Of a DNA stretch of 64,000 bases, positions 1 through 10,919 are shown piece by piece. Under the pieces are notes generated by a model. That model searched no databases, was not told the DNA's origin, and worked only from the letters and a program-made list of their open reading frames with translations. The stretch spans positions 440,604 through 504,603 of the forward strand of contig JAAOMT010000295.1 of the NCBI GenBank assembly GCA_016748015.1. Direction: 5' to 3'. The translations under genes were made by a program, and so were the position numbers. This DNA comes from Geosiphon pyriformis (Eukaryota; Glomeromycota; Glomeromycetes; Archaeosporales; Geosiphonaceae). Position 1 is the first letter of the stretch, and each line of letters opens with the position of its first letter.

Positions 1-686
1 CTCGTCTGTAGGCTACCCTAATGATTGTAATAAAAAAAGAAAAGAAATATAAAAAAAATATAAAAGAAATAAGATTTTATCAAGAGAAACGTTTTCTATC
101 CAGACCTGGAGTCACTAACAGTTTATTGAAATTGGTAGCTAATCAATTTCAAAACGTTAGTTGTGTTGAGGGAATTTCAAGTGTAATAATTTAAGAATTT
201 GGTTTTTGAATATTTAATTTTTATTTGATTTTGTAAAAGGTAATTTGTTTCAATTAAGATATCTAAAGTAAGATACTATAGTAAGATACTATGAGAAGAT
301 ACATTTCCTTGAAAAGAGAAGCTCTTCTTTTATACAACTTGTTGTAGTACTAGTCTTTGAACTTGCACTTTTCTCTTTGCTACAATTTGGGTGAACTAAA
401 GATACATTTTGGCGAATTTACAAGTTATTTTACTGAACTATTGATTATTTTGGCGAATTTTCATTAATTTCGGCGAATTTTGACTATGTTAAAAGGTTCA
501 GGGTATTGTGTAATTTGATTATCTTAATTTCTAGAGTACAAATTGGATTATTGATTGAGTAATAATATTTGATAATTTGATTAAATAATAAGTAATAATC
601 GAATTAATAATAATGTATGCTAATTAATAATAGGAATTATAAGGGTAATTTTATGCTAATTAATAGCTAAAATTCTACTGGTAACA
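1..686 (-). repeat. 3' LTR of element A (truncated by window start)
   Basis: Position 1 aligns with 8935 and position 686 with 9620, with no net length change, so about 285 bp of this LTR lie outside the window. It ends in GGTAACA like the other copy. Differences between the two copies are scattered substitutions, mostly G/A and C/T, so insertion is not very recent. Confidence 0.93.
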
Positions 687-1245
687 TAATCTTCTCCTTA
701 AGACTGAGCTCCATCAAAGTCCAAGCACTATCTGTAATGTTAAGATAGTGGTCCAAGATAATTGAAATAATTTGGTCTGAAAATTGTTGAAATTTCAGTT
801 CTGTGAGTTTTCCAATGTATTGAACTTTCATTGGTTGGAGTATTGGATTTTGTAAGACGTTTTCACAAGTGGTAAATAAATCATAGAGTCTAAAAGCTGC
901 TCTAAGTTTGTAGTGAGTGTTTGTTGATCCAGCTGCTGTCTTAAATTCATTGTGAATTTGTTTTTGTATAGCCTCAGGAGTGATTTTGGTTGCTTTAAGT
1001 TTTAGTTTTCATTTGTAAAGTGTTTTTCCAATATGAAAATATCTATATATAAGAGTATGGTCATTGTTCTGTTCATTAAGACATAGTAAAAGTTTCTGTT
1101 AAATTGTAGCATTTGGTGGAATGTCAATAGAGGCAATTAAAAGGTTTTCTTTCAGTGCTTGCTTCAAAAGTTCTGGTAACCTCTTTTCAAAATAACCTCT
1201 TGTTTTTCTTCTATAGGGGTGGTAATTCTGAGAATTATTTACTAT
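668..1245 (-). pseudogene. Third ORF of element A, downstream of integrase
   Basis: Minus-strand reading frame of roughly 190 codons between the integrase stop (1527-1529) and the 3' LTR, running slightly into the LTR. It has two in-frame stops, one TAA and one TGA. The stretch 668-980 is open and looks coding: basic and amphipathic, with a compact end reading TLMELSLKEKIMLPVEF. I recognise no domain. Element B has an ORF in the same place, which supports a real third gene. It could be an envelope-like or accessory protein, but I see no membrane segment or signal peptide. Confidence 0.5.
687..705 (-). other. Polypurine tract of element A
   Basis: Read on the minus strand, the bases next to the 3' LTR are purine-rich (AAGGAGAAGATTA), as expected for the plus-strand primer of reverse transcription. 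Confidence 0.5.
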
Positions 1246-1526
1246 TGGGGCTGTGATTTCTTTTGAATGTAATTAATTTGACTTCCATTAATCGTTATGA
1301 ATAAGTCAGAAAGTGTTTTCAAAGCTAACATTAATTTTGGGATATTTGTTGAATATTTCGGGAAATAATCATGATAAAATTGACTAATTAATGAAAAAGA
1401 AGAATAAAAAAAATTATTTTTGGATATGGGGTTTTATTTGTTTTTGGGTTTGTGTGTTTTTGTAATTTATTTATTATTTTTGTCTTTGTGTGTTATTAAA
1501 AAGATTATTGTAAAATTATATTGAAT

Positions 1527-2912
1527 TTAAGTGTTCAAGTTTGGCTGTTGTTCTATTATAATTATTGGTTCTAAATTTCGGAGAATATCTTCAGGTTTAA
1601 TTAAAGGGGAATGTGTACCAATTTGTGGAATTAATGGTTCAGAATTGTTTCTCAAGTAATAGTGTTTCAATTTATCTCCATGTGCAACTTTTGCTAGTAT
1701 TTTGTTATCAAGTTTTAACTTGTATGATCCATTGCCTAGAATTTTGTAAATATAAAATGGTCCATTCCATTTGTTTTCAAATTTTTCACTCCATTGTTTT
1801 TCAGTCTTAGTTCTGTGTAAGAAAACTTTATTTTCAACTTTAAATTCGTTGGTTATGAGTGGTAGTTTGTTGTCATGTCTTTCTTTTTGTTGAGCTTGAA
1901 AATGTTCAATATGAGTTGCTGCTGTCTTTTTTTTTCCTTCCAGTGTACTAAGAAGAGTGTAGGCCCTTCTTTGGAGTGTTTTTTAAAAGTTTTTTTCATT
2001 AATTGGTTGCACAGAGTATGTTTCCACTGTGAAATTAATTGGTAATATTGCTGTCCTTCCATAAGTTAAATCAAATAGTGTGTGTTTCATAGTATCTTGT
2101 TTTAGTGTTCTGTATGCTAGTAACACTGATGGAATAAAGATATCTTATTTCTGCTCAAAGTCTGTTGAGACTTTGGCTAGAAATTCACACAATGTTCTGT
2201 TAAAATGTTTTACAAGTCTATTTGTTTAAGGATGATAAGGTAATAATAGAGGTTTTTTGACATTAAATCATTCACAAATTTTTTGTATTAAGTTGTTCAC
2301 AAAATGTGTTCCTTGATCAGATAAAAGTTCAATTAGACATCCATGTCTACAAATAATGTCTTCATAGATGAAATTTGCTACTGATTTTGCATCTGCTCTT
2401 TGGATGGCTCTAGCTTCAGGCCATTTGGTAAGATAATCTACTGCAACTGCAATATAATGATTTCCTTGAGTTGTAATAGGTAATAGTTTGACTAAATTAA
2501 TTCCAACTCTGTCAAAAGGTTGTCCAACTTTGATTGGATTTAAAGGTTTTGTGGGGCAAGTTCTTTCTTTTTTTTGACAACTATCACAAGATTCTACATA
2601 TTGTCAAATGTTTTTTTGCATTTGAGGCCAAAAGTAATGTTCAAAAGTTCTTTGTATTATTCCATCTCTTCCCAAGTGTGCTGAAGAAGGATCTGTGTGC
2701 ATGTTGTATAAGATTGTTTCTTTTTTATTCTCTTGTACTAATCTGAGTGGTTGGTTTAGATTTCTACAATTTTTGTAATAGATTTTGTTGTGGTGTATAA
2801 AATATTGTTTGGATTGGTGTTGTAATTGATGTTTTTCACTTGAAAACCAATTTTCTGGCATAGTGAGAGTCTCCAAATAGTTTTTGATGTTGTTGTAGTT
2901 TTCTGGATCCAT
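1527..2912 (-). pseudogene. Integrase domain of element A
   Basis: Catalyses insertion of the element cDNA. The N-terminal zinc-binding HHCC part (HLGRDGII..., then ESCDSCQ) is followed by the DDE core: Asp in AVDYLTKWPEA and Asp in LLSDQGTHFV. The third catalytic position is Lys (codon 2208-2210, LVKHFN), where element B and the family have Glu (LVERFN). A C-terminal GPFY..L...Y/D chromodomain-like or SH3-like region follows. In-frame stops sit at former Gln and Trp codons. It lies one frame off RNase H upstream. Clearly inactive. Confidence 0.85.
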
Positions 2913-2989
2913 TGTTGTTGATTTTGTTGTTTGTTCTGCTGTTAAGTTTGTTGGTGTTTTGTTGGTGTTGATGTTGGTATTAATATTAT

Positions 2990-4392
2990 CTCATTCTTGA
3001 AAGGCTGTCAACATTAGTATGTAGTTTTCCTGGTTTGTAATGTATTATATATTTGTAGTCTGCTAAAAAATTATTCCATCAAGACTGTTTGGCACTTTGT
3101 TCTTTTTTATTTTTATTGAACCATTTGAGACCAATATTGTTAGTTATGATATCAAACTTTTTTCCATTCTTTAGGTATTGTTGAAAGTGTTTGAGAGCCC
3201 AAATAACTATGGCAGTTTCTAGTTCTGTTGAGCCATATTTGAGTTTTGTTGGCTTAAGTGTTCTACTAGCATAGGCAATGACTTGTTCCTGGCCATTTTC
3301 ATCTAATTGTGATAGGATAGGACCAAAAGCTATGTGTGAAGCATCAGTGACTAGTTGGAACTATTTGTTGAAGTTTGGGTAAGCAAGAACTGGGGCTGTT
3401 GTTAATCTTGTTTTGAGAGTTTTAAAAGCTTTTTGTTGTTCTTCTGTTCATTTGTATGGCACATTTTTGTTGGTAAAATAATTGAGTGGTTTGGCAATTT
3501 CTGAGAATCCTTTTATGAATTTCCGATAGTAGGAGGCTAATCCTACAAATCCTCTTAGTTCTGTGGTATTTTTGGGAGTACAAAAGTTTTTGACAGCTCT
3601 AATTGTTCTAAGGTTTGGTTTGACTCTATCTTTGCTAACTATGTGTCCAAGAAAAATTAAGCTTGTTTTTCCAAAATGACATTTCTCAATATTTAACTTC
3701 AATCCTGCTTTTCATAATCATTAAAAAACTTCTCACAGATAAATAAGATGGGCTTTAAAGCTTGGTAAGTACACATCAGTGTCATCAAGGTAAATAACTA
3801 CTGATTGCCATAAGAGTTTTTCATATACAACATCCATAAGTTATTGGAATGTTGCTGGTGCATTGCAAAGTTCAAAAGGCATAACATTAAACTCATAGTT
3901 TCCTCCTTGAGTGGTGAATGCTGTTTTGGGTCTATTTTTTGGGTCCATTTCGACTTGCCAGTATCTACTTTCCAAGTCTAAAGTTGAGAAAAACTTGGCT
4001 TTTCCTAAAGCATCTAACATGTCATTAATTCTTGGAAGAAGGTAGGCATCTCCAATTATGACACTATTCAATTGTCAATAATTAACACAGAATCTGATTT
4101 TTCCATTTTTTTTTTTGACAAGAATTACTGGTAAGGCCCATAGACTTTTTGATGATTGAATCAATCCATTATTGAGCATTCTTTGGACCTTTTTTTTAAT
4201 AAATTGGTGGCTAGCAAGTGGAACTTGATAGGCTTGTTGTCATTTTGGTGGAGCATTTCCTGTATGGATTTGGTGTTAAACAATATCTATTTTTCCAAGA
4301 TCATTGTTGTCTTTTGCAAATATATCTGCAAATTCAGCTATTAATTGTTTCAATTGTCTTTGTTGTTGGGGTTCCAAAAGACCCATGTTAAT
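2990..4392 (-). pseudogene. Reverse transcriptase and RNase H domains of element A
   Basis: RT begins with the usual lead-in (DIFAKDNNDLG), then SLWALPVILVKKKNGKIRFCVNY, the palm motif YLDD (codons 3781-3792, both Asp retained) and LGHIVSKDRVKPN. The RNase H part follows (TDASHIAFGPILSQ, TELETAIVIWALKHF, ending SLSRMR). The family copies genomic RNA into DNA and degrades the RNA strand. TGA stops interrupt RT at positions where the family has Arg (VNYR, KR.AY). It shares the reading frame of gag. Confidence 0.88.
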
Positions 4393-4824
4393 TTAAAAGA
4401 GTTTTTCTTCCAAAAGGTGGTAGTTTTCAGTGGTAGAAATAATGTTTGAATTTGAAAGTAGTGTATGTCTTATAATTTCGATGAAATTAGAAACAATTTG
4501 AGAGTTTTCATCTTGAAAAATGTTACTGTGTATGATTTCAATCTCTAGTTTGTTTAATAAGACAATGGGGTAATTATTGGAGTTATAAAATGTAACTCGA
4601 AATTTTTTCATTCCTTTGGGAATATAAACATTTGGGATTAAGATTTCATGTTTCAAACAGATTTGTTTATTGAATTCAAAGATTTTTTGAGTAGTGGTGG
4701 GTTTTGAGCAGATGTAAATTTCGTGATGTTCACCAAAAGATGAAATGGTAATTGGTTAGGGAAGTTGAAGAATCTGGTAAGATTTATTCTGTGTATTGAA
4801 AGCTATGTTTACTGGAACTGTAAA

Positions 4825-5258
4825 TCATCCAGTTGAACCAAAACCTTGAGTTTCTCTTTCACTTTTTCCCAATTGTTCTCTGTTTTTAACTGATTGTAAC
4901 CCCAAAATGTTGATTAGGGGTAGGTAAATTGCTTGGGCAATTTTCTCAGCATGTTCAATCCTGAATAGTTTGTCTGTTTTATTTTGTAACATGATGATAA
5001 TGTCTCCAGTATATTCTGCATCTATAACTCCTTTTTTAACATTGATTTTTTTGCTTGCCAATAATAATCTGGATACAATTTGAACTATTGCTCCAGGTGG
5101 AATTTCAAGAGTGATTTTGAGATTGATTTTTCTCAAGGACTTTGGTTGGAGAACCAAAGTATTTTTTTCTGGATATTTTAGGTCATATCCAGCATCAATT
5201 TCATGTGCTTTTTCTGGTCTGATTCCTTGGCCATGGTTGTCGAAATATTTAAGTTATA
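4825..5258 (-). pseudogene. dUTPase domain of element A
   Basis: Trimeric-type dUTPase fold, which hydrolyses dUTP to dUMP and so limits uracil in cDNA. The five signature motifs occur in order: DAGYDL (about 5180-5197), VSRLLLASK (altered from the usual SRSSLA), GVIDAEYTGD (about 5002-5031, with the conserved Asp and Tyr), EKIAQAIYLP and ETQGFGSTG. About 143 codons are open, in the gag-RNase H frame; a TGA follows directly after the fifth motif, where element B has Arg. It lies between the Cys-rich block and RT. Dut domains are known from some retroviruses and a few fungal Gypsy elements, so family assignment is firm; activity is unknown because motif 2 is degraded. Confidence 0.9.
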
Positions 5259-5399
5259 GAGATGGTTGCTTTTCAAGAAGATAAATAGAGATGGTTGGTA
5301 GTTTTTCTACCAGTTCAAATACTCCAAATTCGATTTCATTTTCATTATTTTCCTCTGGCAGGGGAATGCTAAAAGCATAGCATTCTGAACACCATTTGT

Positions 5400-6160
5400 T
5401 ATCACAAGACATGATGTATTTTTCACACAATTGAATGTTTATTTGCTTTAATCATTGAATTTGAGCTTTTTGAGTCAAGTATGTATGGCTTGCAATTTGA
5501 TGGTAGGTTTCTACTTCATCTTCATAATCAAATCCAGCTAATTCTATGGTATACTCAATGTATTCAGCTTTTTTTATTTGGCAGACATCTTCTTGGGTGG
5601 CTCTATTGATCAATGCTATTGCTAGGTCAAAAATCATTTCAGCATTATGAGAGTAGTGGTAAAGTTTATTGAGAGCACTGTTGTATGCTGCATCAAATAG
5701 TGTTCCTCTTCTGACTTTTTTCGAAATTGATAAAGCATATTAACAGGTTTGATCACATACTTCTCCTCTCATTGCAACATCAATCCAGTTGCATTCTTCT
5801 GGTAACATATTTTTACATGTAAGACAAGGTGTATTGTCTCATTTTCCACTTCTTTTTGGAGATCCAAATCGTTCTCTATGATATGCTTTGCAAAAGTAAC
5901 AGGTACAAATTTCATATTCCTCTTCTGGAAAAATACATGCTCCCATTGATGAAAGTTTTTTGTTGCAATTTTTGGATTTAAGTAGAATATAGGATGGTTG
6001 TTTCTATGGTTCTGGTGTAGAATATCTAACTTTCTTCTATCCTTTTGATTCTTCAAAAATCTCCTATTCTGTTTCTTCAGCCCAATTGGATGTTGATCCA
6101 AAAGCCATGTAGGTTTCAGTAAGTGGCATTTTTTTCTCCTTTTTAAATTCAAATATTGGG
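5400..6160 (-). pseudogene. Cys-rich accessory block of element A
   Basis: In the frame shared with gag and dUTPase lies a region dense in Cys pairs: CTCYFC, then PCLTC, then EVCDQTC, and near the dUTPase a second group ending DNKWCSEC. The spacing suggests two or more zinc-binding modules. Element B has the same order of Cys pairs in the same place, and a third copy lies at 9690-9975. It does not match the integrase or gag zinc fingers. Function unknown. An alternative-frame ORF over 5769-6152 is longer but is an artefact of stops in the true frame. Confidence 0.6.
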
Positions 6161-6279
6161 GCTTTTTCTGATCATTTGTTAAAAATACTACAAGTAGCAG
6201 GTACTATGGTGTATTGTCTTTGGTATGAGATTTTTAATTCCTAAGTTTCCCAGTCCAAGTTTGCATTGGCCTTAAGAAG

Positions 6280-6520
6280 CCAATCATTTCCGACCAGAGC
6301 TTGGTATTAGGGTGCATCCATGATTAGAACTTTGACTGAAATGGTGATTCCATCAATGGTGAATGGAAAATTGTCAATTTCTCCTACTGGTGTCTTTTTT
6401 ATACTATTTGCTGTAACAATTACAGTTTGGGCTGGTCTGTTAACAGTTCTTTGAAGCTGTTGTATTAACTGGTAGGTAATAATACTTCCAGCTAATCTAC
6501 TGTCTAGAATTAGTCAGATG
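6280..6520 (-). pseudogene. Aspartic protease domain of element A
   Basis: Retropepsin-like segment LILDSRLAGSIITYQL followed by VIVTANSI, DGITISVKVLIMD and ALVGNDWL, the usual order of a Gypsy protease (active-site loop, flap, second strand ending in L.G.DWL). The active-site triad reads DSR where the family has DSG or DTG; element B also reads DSR, so the change may be ancestral to these copies or a lineage trait. A TGA stop sits directly before the active-site segment. Confidence 0.78.
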
Positions 6521-8604
6521 GGTTTTCCTTCTACTGTAGCTTCAGTGTACATGGCAGTGATAGCTCTTTGTTCATTAGCTGCTGCATTACTAAGCAAGAA
6601 TGGTGATTCATTTGCTTCAAATTCGAATGAGAATATATCTGAAAGGTTGGCATTTTGGGCAATTTGAGCTGGTGGAATAGTGTTGTTAGAAAAGTTTGAT
6701 CTAAGTGTTACAACTTTATCTTCAGAAAGTACAGGTTGTTGAAAATCCGATTTCTCTGGTATTGTAAGATAACTGGGTTGAGTGTGATAGTAATTGGGTC
6801 TTTGCTGACCAGAATTTTGGAAAACCAACTGGTTATTTGAATTGATTCTGTTGTTGTTATTTTGAAATTGATTTTGGGATGTGAATTGGTTATGTTGAAC
6901 CAATCTTCTTGCTGGTACTTGATATTGTTGAGTGGGTGGTGTCTGATATGGCTGAATTGGTAAAGATTGTTAATATTGTTGCTACATTGGTTGTGGAGCT
7001 GGTTGATAGTAACTGTTTTGATTTTGTGGTCTTGGTAAATAATAGGTTGGTGATAGAAATTGGTAATAAGATTGTTGTAGTAAAGAGTAATGTTGATTAC
7101 TCCTGTTTTGTTGGTCTCTTTGTAATTTCCTACAATCTCGTTTCCAGTGTCCTGGAATTCCACAATAATGACAATTTTGAAGTTGGTTGTTGAATGGTGA
7201 TCCAAAATTGTTTTGGTTGCATCATTGTGGGGATTGATATCTTTGTGGTTGTTGTTGCTGTTGTTGTTGGTTTGTGAAGTAGCTTTCAACCTTCTTTGTG
7301 AGTTGGTCTATCTTCTCTTCAGCTGCTAAACTGGTTTCTCCAATAGCTAGGTTGATGAGTTTGGTGTGGTTTGCTTCTTCCATAGCCATTTTATAGTTCT
7401 TTGCATGTCTGATGGCAGTTGTTAAGTCTGCTGGTGCATGTGGACAGACTTTCTTAATCAATTTGTCTTTTAATCCTGCTATAAACTGATCCAGAATCTG
7501 AGCATTAGAATAGTAGTCATTGGTTTCCAATTGTTGAATTTGTCAAAGAAGTTTGTTGAATCTCCCAAGATAGGTCATGACAGTTTCAGATGTTTCTTGT
7601 TTGATATTGTGAAAGCAATTGCAGAGAGTGATAGAGGTGTTGTTGTCAGTGAATTGTTGTAAGAAAATATCTTTGAATGCTTGTCAGTTCTCAAATGGTT
7701 CTTCTAAATTTTCAAACCATTCTCCTGCTGTTCCTTAGAGAAAGTAGGGAATTTCTTTGAGCATTCTTGCTGCAATCCAACCATTTGCATCTTCTGCTTT
7801 TTGAACTTTGTCAAGTCATTCTTGAGGACTGGTATTATTGTCTTTACCAGTAAATTCTGGAATTTTTGCAATGTAAGCAGTTGTCATTTCTTCTTCATTT
7901 CCTGTGATTTCTTTTGGTTCTGATTCAGTTTCTTTACTTTCCAAGCTTTCTGAATGATTACTTTTATTTTCCTGTAAGTAATCAATGATATTGGCACTTG
8001 TTGATATTAGTTCTTGTTGTTGAGTAGGATTTCTAGGTGACTGAAAATCTTTTGGTCTGGAGAAACGGTTAAGTAGTGAACTTAGTGTTTGTGATTGAAC
8101 AAGTGAAATTGGAAATAGTGTTATAGAAAGTGGTAATTTGACACTGGTTCCTTGTTTAGGTGTTTGCAAGTGTTTGGCAGTTGTCTTTGGTAGTATTGGA
8201 GTGTTTGGAGTAGTTCTTGAGTATTGTTTTACTTTTTGTTTGCCTTTGTTGCTTGTTTCTGTTTCTGATTCAAAGTTAAAAGAGTATTTGGGCTGTACTG
8301 GGTATTTTTTTTCACAATACTCAATAATATTAAAATTAAGTTCTTGGAAGTAGGTAGCAAGTGTTTTACTGTTTAGATCTTCTGTTTCCAATTGTGAATA
8401 GTGCACTAAATTATTGTAGAGATTGCTTCTAACTTCTAAAATGTTGTAGTTTCCAAAAAGATAATTGTTGATGCAATTTTTAATGTATTGGTATACTGAT
8501 TTCTTGACAACTTCAATTCCGTCTGGGATGTTGAATCTTTGCTTGCAGTGGGTGTAAATTGACTGATGATACTCTAGAGTTGTTGTGTTTGGTGTGATCG
8601 CCAC
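6521..8604 (-). pseudogene. Gag of element A with CCHC zinc knuckle
   Basis: Starts at ATG 8604, the first ATG after the 5' LTR in the long frame. The first about 260 residues are open: a region rich in Tyr and Asn, then a Ser/Pro/Glu-rich linker. The retrotransposon gag core follows (W..V..A, GEWFENL, TYLGRFNKLL, LDQFIAGLKDKL), then a Gln run from a CAA/CAG repeat and a knuckle CHYCGIPGHWKRDC (CX2CX4HX4C, about 7131-7172). Gln/Asn/Pro-rich sequence leads to protease. Stops within the core are TGA or TAA at former Trp, Gln and Arg codons. The protein packages element RNA. Confidence 0.85.
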
Positions 8605-8629
8605 TTTGAATTTGTTATTGCTGTGTTAT

Positions 8630-8647
8630 TTCCGTGGGAGAGCACCA
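8630..8647 (-). other. Primer-binding site of element A
   Basis: Directly inside the 5' LTR, after two bases, the minus strand reads TGGTGCTCTCCCACGGA. The leading TGG pairs with the CCA of a tRNA primer. Element B starts its site with the same eight bases TGGTGCTC, so both probably use a related tRNA; I did not identify which. Confidence 0.6.
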
Positions 8648-8649
8648 AA

Positions 8650-9620
8650 TGTTACCGGAGGTTTTTGGTTTCTTTTCTTGAATGTTGTAAATGTTTGTTG
8701 GTTGCAAATTCACGTTTTCTAGAAGTAGTTGAACCTCCAGTAACTGAATTTATCTTCAAATTATCTCCTATAATTTGAACTGCTGGGCTTATAAGTGGAA
8801 TGCCAATTCTTTGCCAGTTACTTTATGTAGTTACGTTGTAGTAAATGTCAACTCTTTCTCAGGAATTGCTCGTCTGGAAGCTCACTAAAAATGTGTAGTT
8901 ACTTTGCTGTGAAAGTCAACTCTTCTACAGAAATCTCGTCTGTAGACTATCCTAATAATTGTAATAAGAAAAGAAAAGAAAAATAAAAGAAATGTAAAAG
9001 AAATAAGATTTTATCAAGAGAAACGTTTTCTATCCAGACCTGGAGTCACTAACAGTTTATTGAAATTGGTAGCTAATCAATTTCAAAACGTTAGTTGTGT
9101 TGAGGGAATTTCAAGTGTAATAATTTAAGAATTTGGTTTTTGAATATTTAATTTTTATTTGATTTTGTAAAAGGTAATTTGTTTCAATTAAGATATCTAA
9201 AGTAAGATACTATAATAAGATACTATGAGAAGATACATTTCCTTGAAGAGAAAAGCTCTTCTTTTATACAACTTGTTGTAGTACTAGTCTTTGAACTTGC
9301 ACTTTTCTCTTTGCTACAATTTGAGTGAACTAAAGATACATTTCGGCAAATTTACAAGTTATTTTACTGAACTATTAATTATTTCGGCGAATTTTCATTA
9401 ATTTCGGCGAATTTTGACTATGTTAAAAGGTTCAGGATATTGTGTAATTTGATTATCTTAATTTCTAGAGTACAAATCGGATTATTGATTGAGTAATGAT
9501 ATTTGATAATTTGATTAAATAATAAGTGATAATCGAATTAATAATAATGTATGCTAATTAATAATAGGAATTATAAGGGTAATTTCATGCTAATTAATAG
9601 CTAAAATTCTACTGGTAACA
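8650..9620 (-). repeat. 5' LTR of element A (complete, 971 bp)
   Basis: On the plus strand it starts TGTTACCGG and ends CTGGTAACA, giving a 7-bp terminal inverted repeat TGTTACC/GGTAACA and the TG..CA ends typical of LTRs. It matches 1-686 over the part present there. It contains three copies of a TTCGGCGAATTT-like motif (about 9341-9413). Confidence 0.95.
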
Positions 9621-9689
9621 CCAGTTACTTATAAAAATTGTGTATTAGCACAATATATTGCATATTTCTTTTTAACCAAGAATATTATT

Positions 9690-9975
9690 TCATATTTTTT
9701 TATTAAGTAGTGTTTTTTTACAAGTGAAACATGATTTGTTGTCTTACTTTCTCTGTTATTTTGAATAACCAAAGCATTCTTGGTGACATGTTTTGCAATA
9801 ATAGTAGATATATATGTAATAATCTTCTTTAAGCAATATTTAAGCTTTCATAAAGGAGAGCTTTTTTTTGCAGTCTTTGTATTTAAATAGAATATAGAAT
9901 AGTTCTTTTTTTGGTGTAATAAGTAGGGTACATGTCAACTGTAAACTGTTTTTTTAATAATAATAATGTTTTGAG
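9690..9975 (-). mobile_element. Gypsy fragment: Cys-rich block
   Basis: Resembles element A around 5690-6010, for example the stretch around TTTAAATAGAATATAGAATAG, which matches the run before the Cys pairs there. It is a diverged fragment of the protease-to-dUTPase interval. It touches the 5' LTR of element A on the left and has no LTR of its own nearby. Confidence 0.55.
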
Positions 9976-10919
9976 AGTTGTTTTTTTTTTTTTTCTTTGT
10001 TATCTTAAAAAAGTATAGATAACAATTTGTTGTGCTTGTCTTCAGTCTATTTTTATCAAATAAAAATTAACAAAAATAAAATAAAATAAAATAAAATATG
10101 ATAATATATTAACCAATTAATATAAATAGCACAGAACAATAAATAAGAACAGAAAAACATAACATGTACATAATAACATGCAAAATGTACACAAACATAT
10201 CCAATCTAATATAATTACAAACAATTGAGCTAAAAGACACTTATAGTTAAACAAAAAACCTAATAGCTTAGCAATTACTCACTAATCAATTAGAATAGAC
10301 ACAATCATATATAACTTAAAACATATATATATATAATAGCTTCTAAACTAAAAAAAAAGAACAGACAAGAAAATAATAAAAAAGTTAATTAGACTAAAAA
10401 TCAAAAAAAAATAAAGAAGAAGTAAAAAAATTATAATCTAAATTTTTTTAAGAAGCTAGAAGTGTAATCTTTCAACTTTGCATAATACTATCTATTAATA
10501 TAACAACCAGTAAAAATTAGAAATCTTTTTTTTTTTATAATTCAGTTCTCCAAATAAACCAACAAACTACTTCTTCTTTGGGTCACCAGCACTTTTTATT
10601 GAAAAAAAAACAATAACAGTCAAAATGGCCAGACATGCCAATAAGATGTCAGTAAAGCTTCAAACTAGAAACACAAATTGACACTAACTTAAAACAAATA
10701 GTAATTTCATAAAATCAATAAGAAATTAATTATAATATCTGAACCAAAAATTAGCAGTTAACTTAAAAATTCAAAATGTGTTCTTTATATCTTGAAAAAT
10801 AATCTCTGATCAAGATTATTTATAAATATTAACTTTGTTAAAATTTTAATTGCTTGAAATCTTTTTTTAAAAATAGAGTACTGCTTTACTATAAGTAAAA
10901 AAATACAGACATTTAACAT
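9976..10919. other. AT-rich stretch without a recognised gene
   Basis: No ORF longer than background and no match I could recognise to the element families in the window. An ATAAA-type low-complexity tract lies at about 10072-10100. Confidence 0.6.

Larger units (their letters stand above)
1..9620 (-). mobile_element. Ty3/Gypsy LTR retrotransposon with dUTPase (element A), decayed
   Basis: A near full-length Gypsy-type element read on the minus strand. The left-hand LTR (3' LTR) is cut by the window edge; the right-hand LTR (5' LTR) is complete at 8650-9620. The internal order is gag with a zinc knuckle, protease, Cys-rich block, dUTPase, RT with a YLDD motif, RNase H, integrase with H..H..CDSC zinc ligands, then a third ORF. 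RT before integrase puts it in the Ty3/Gypsy class. Gag through RNase H lies in a single reading frame (8604 down to about 3000), broken only by point stops. Integrase is one frame off, so one indel lies near 2920-2990. It is probably dead: the catalytic Glu of integrase is Lys, and several in-frame stops are present. Confidence 0.93.

Noticed and set aside
5769-6152. 127-residue minus ORF MNLKRRKK...
   Set aside because: Alternative frame of the Cys-rich block. The frame shared with gag and dUTPase gives the Cys pairs conserved with element B.
6909-7193. Plus-strand 94-residue Val-rich ORF
   Set aside because: Antisense of the Asn/Gln-rich gag C-terminus of element A.
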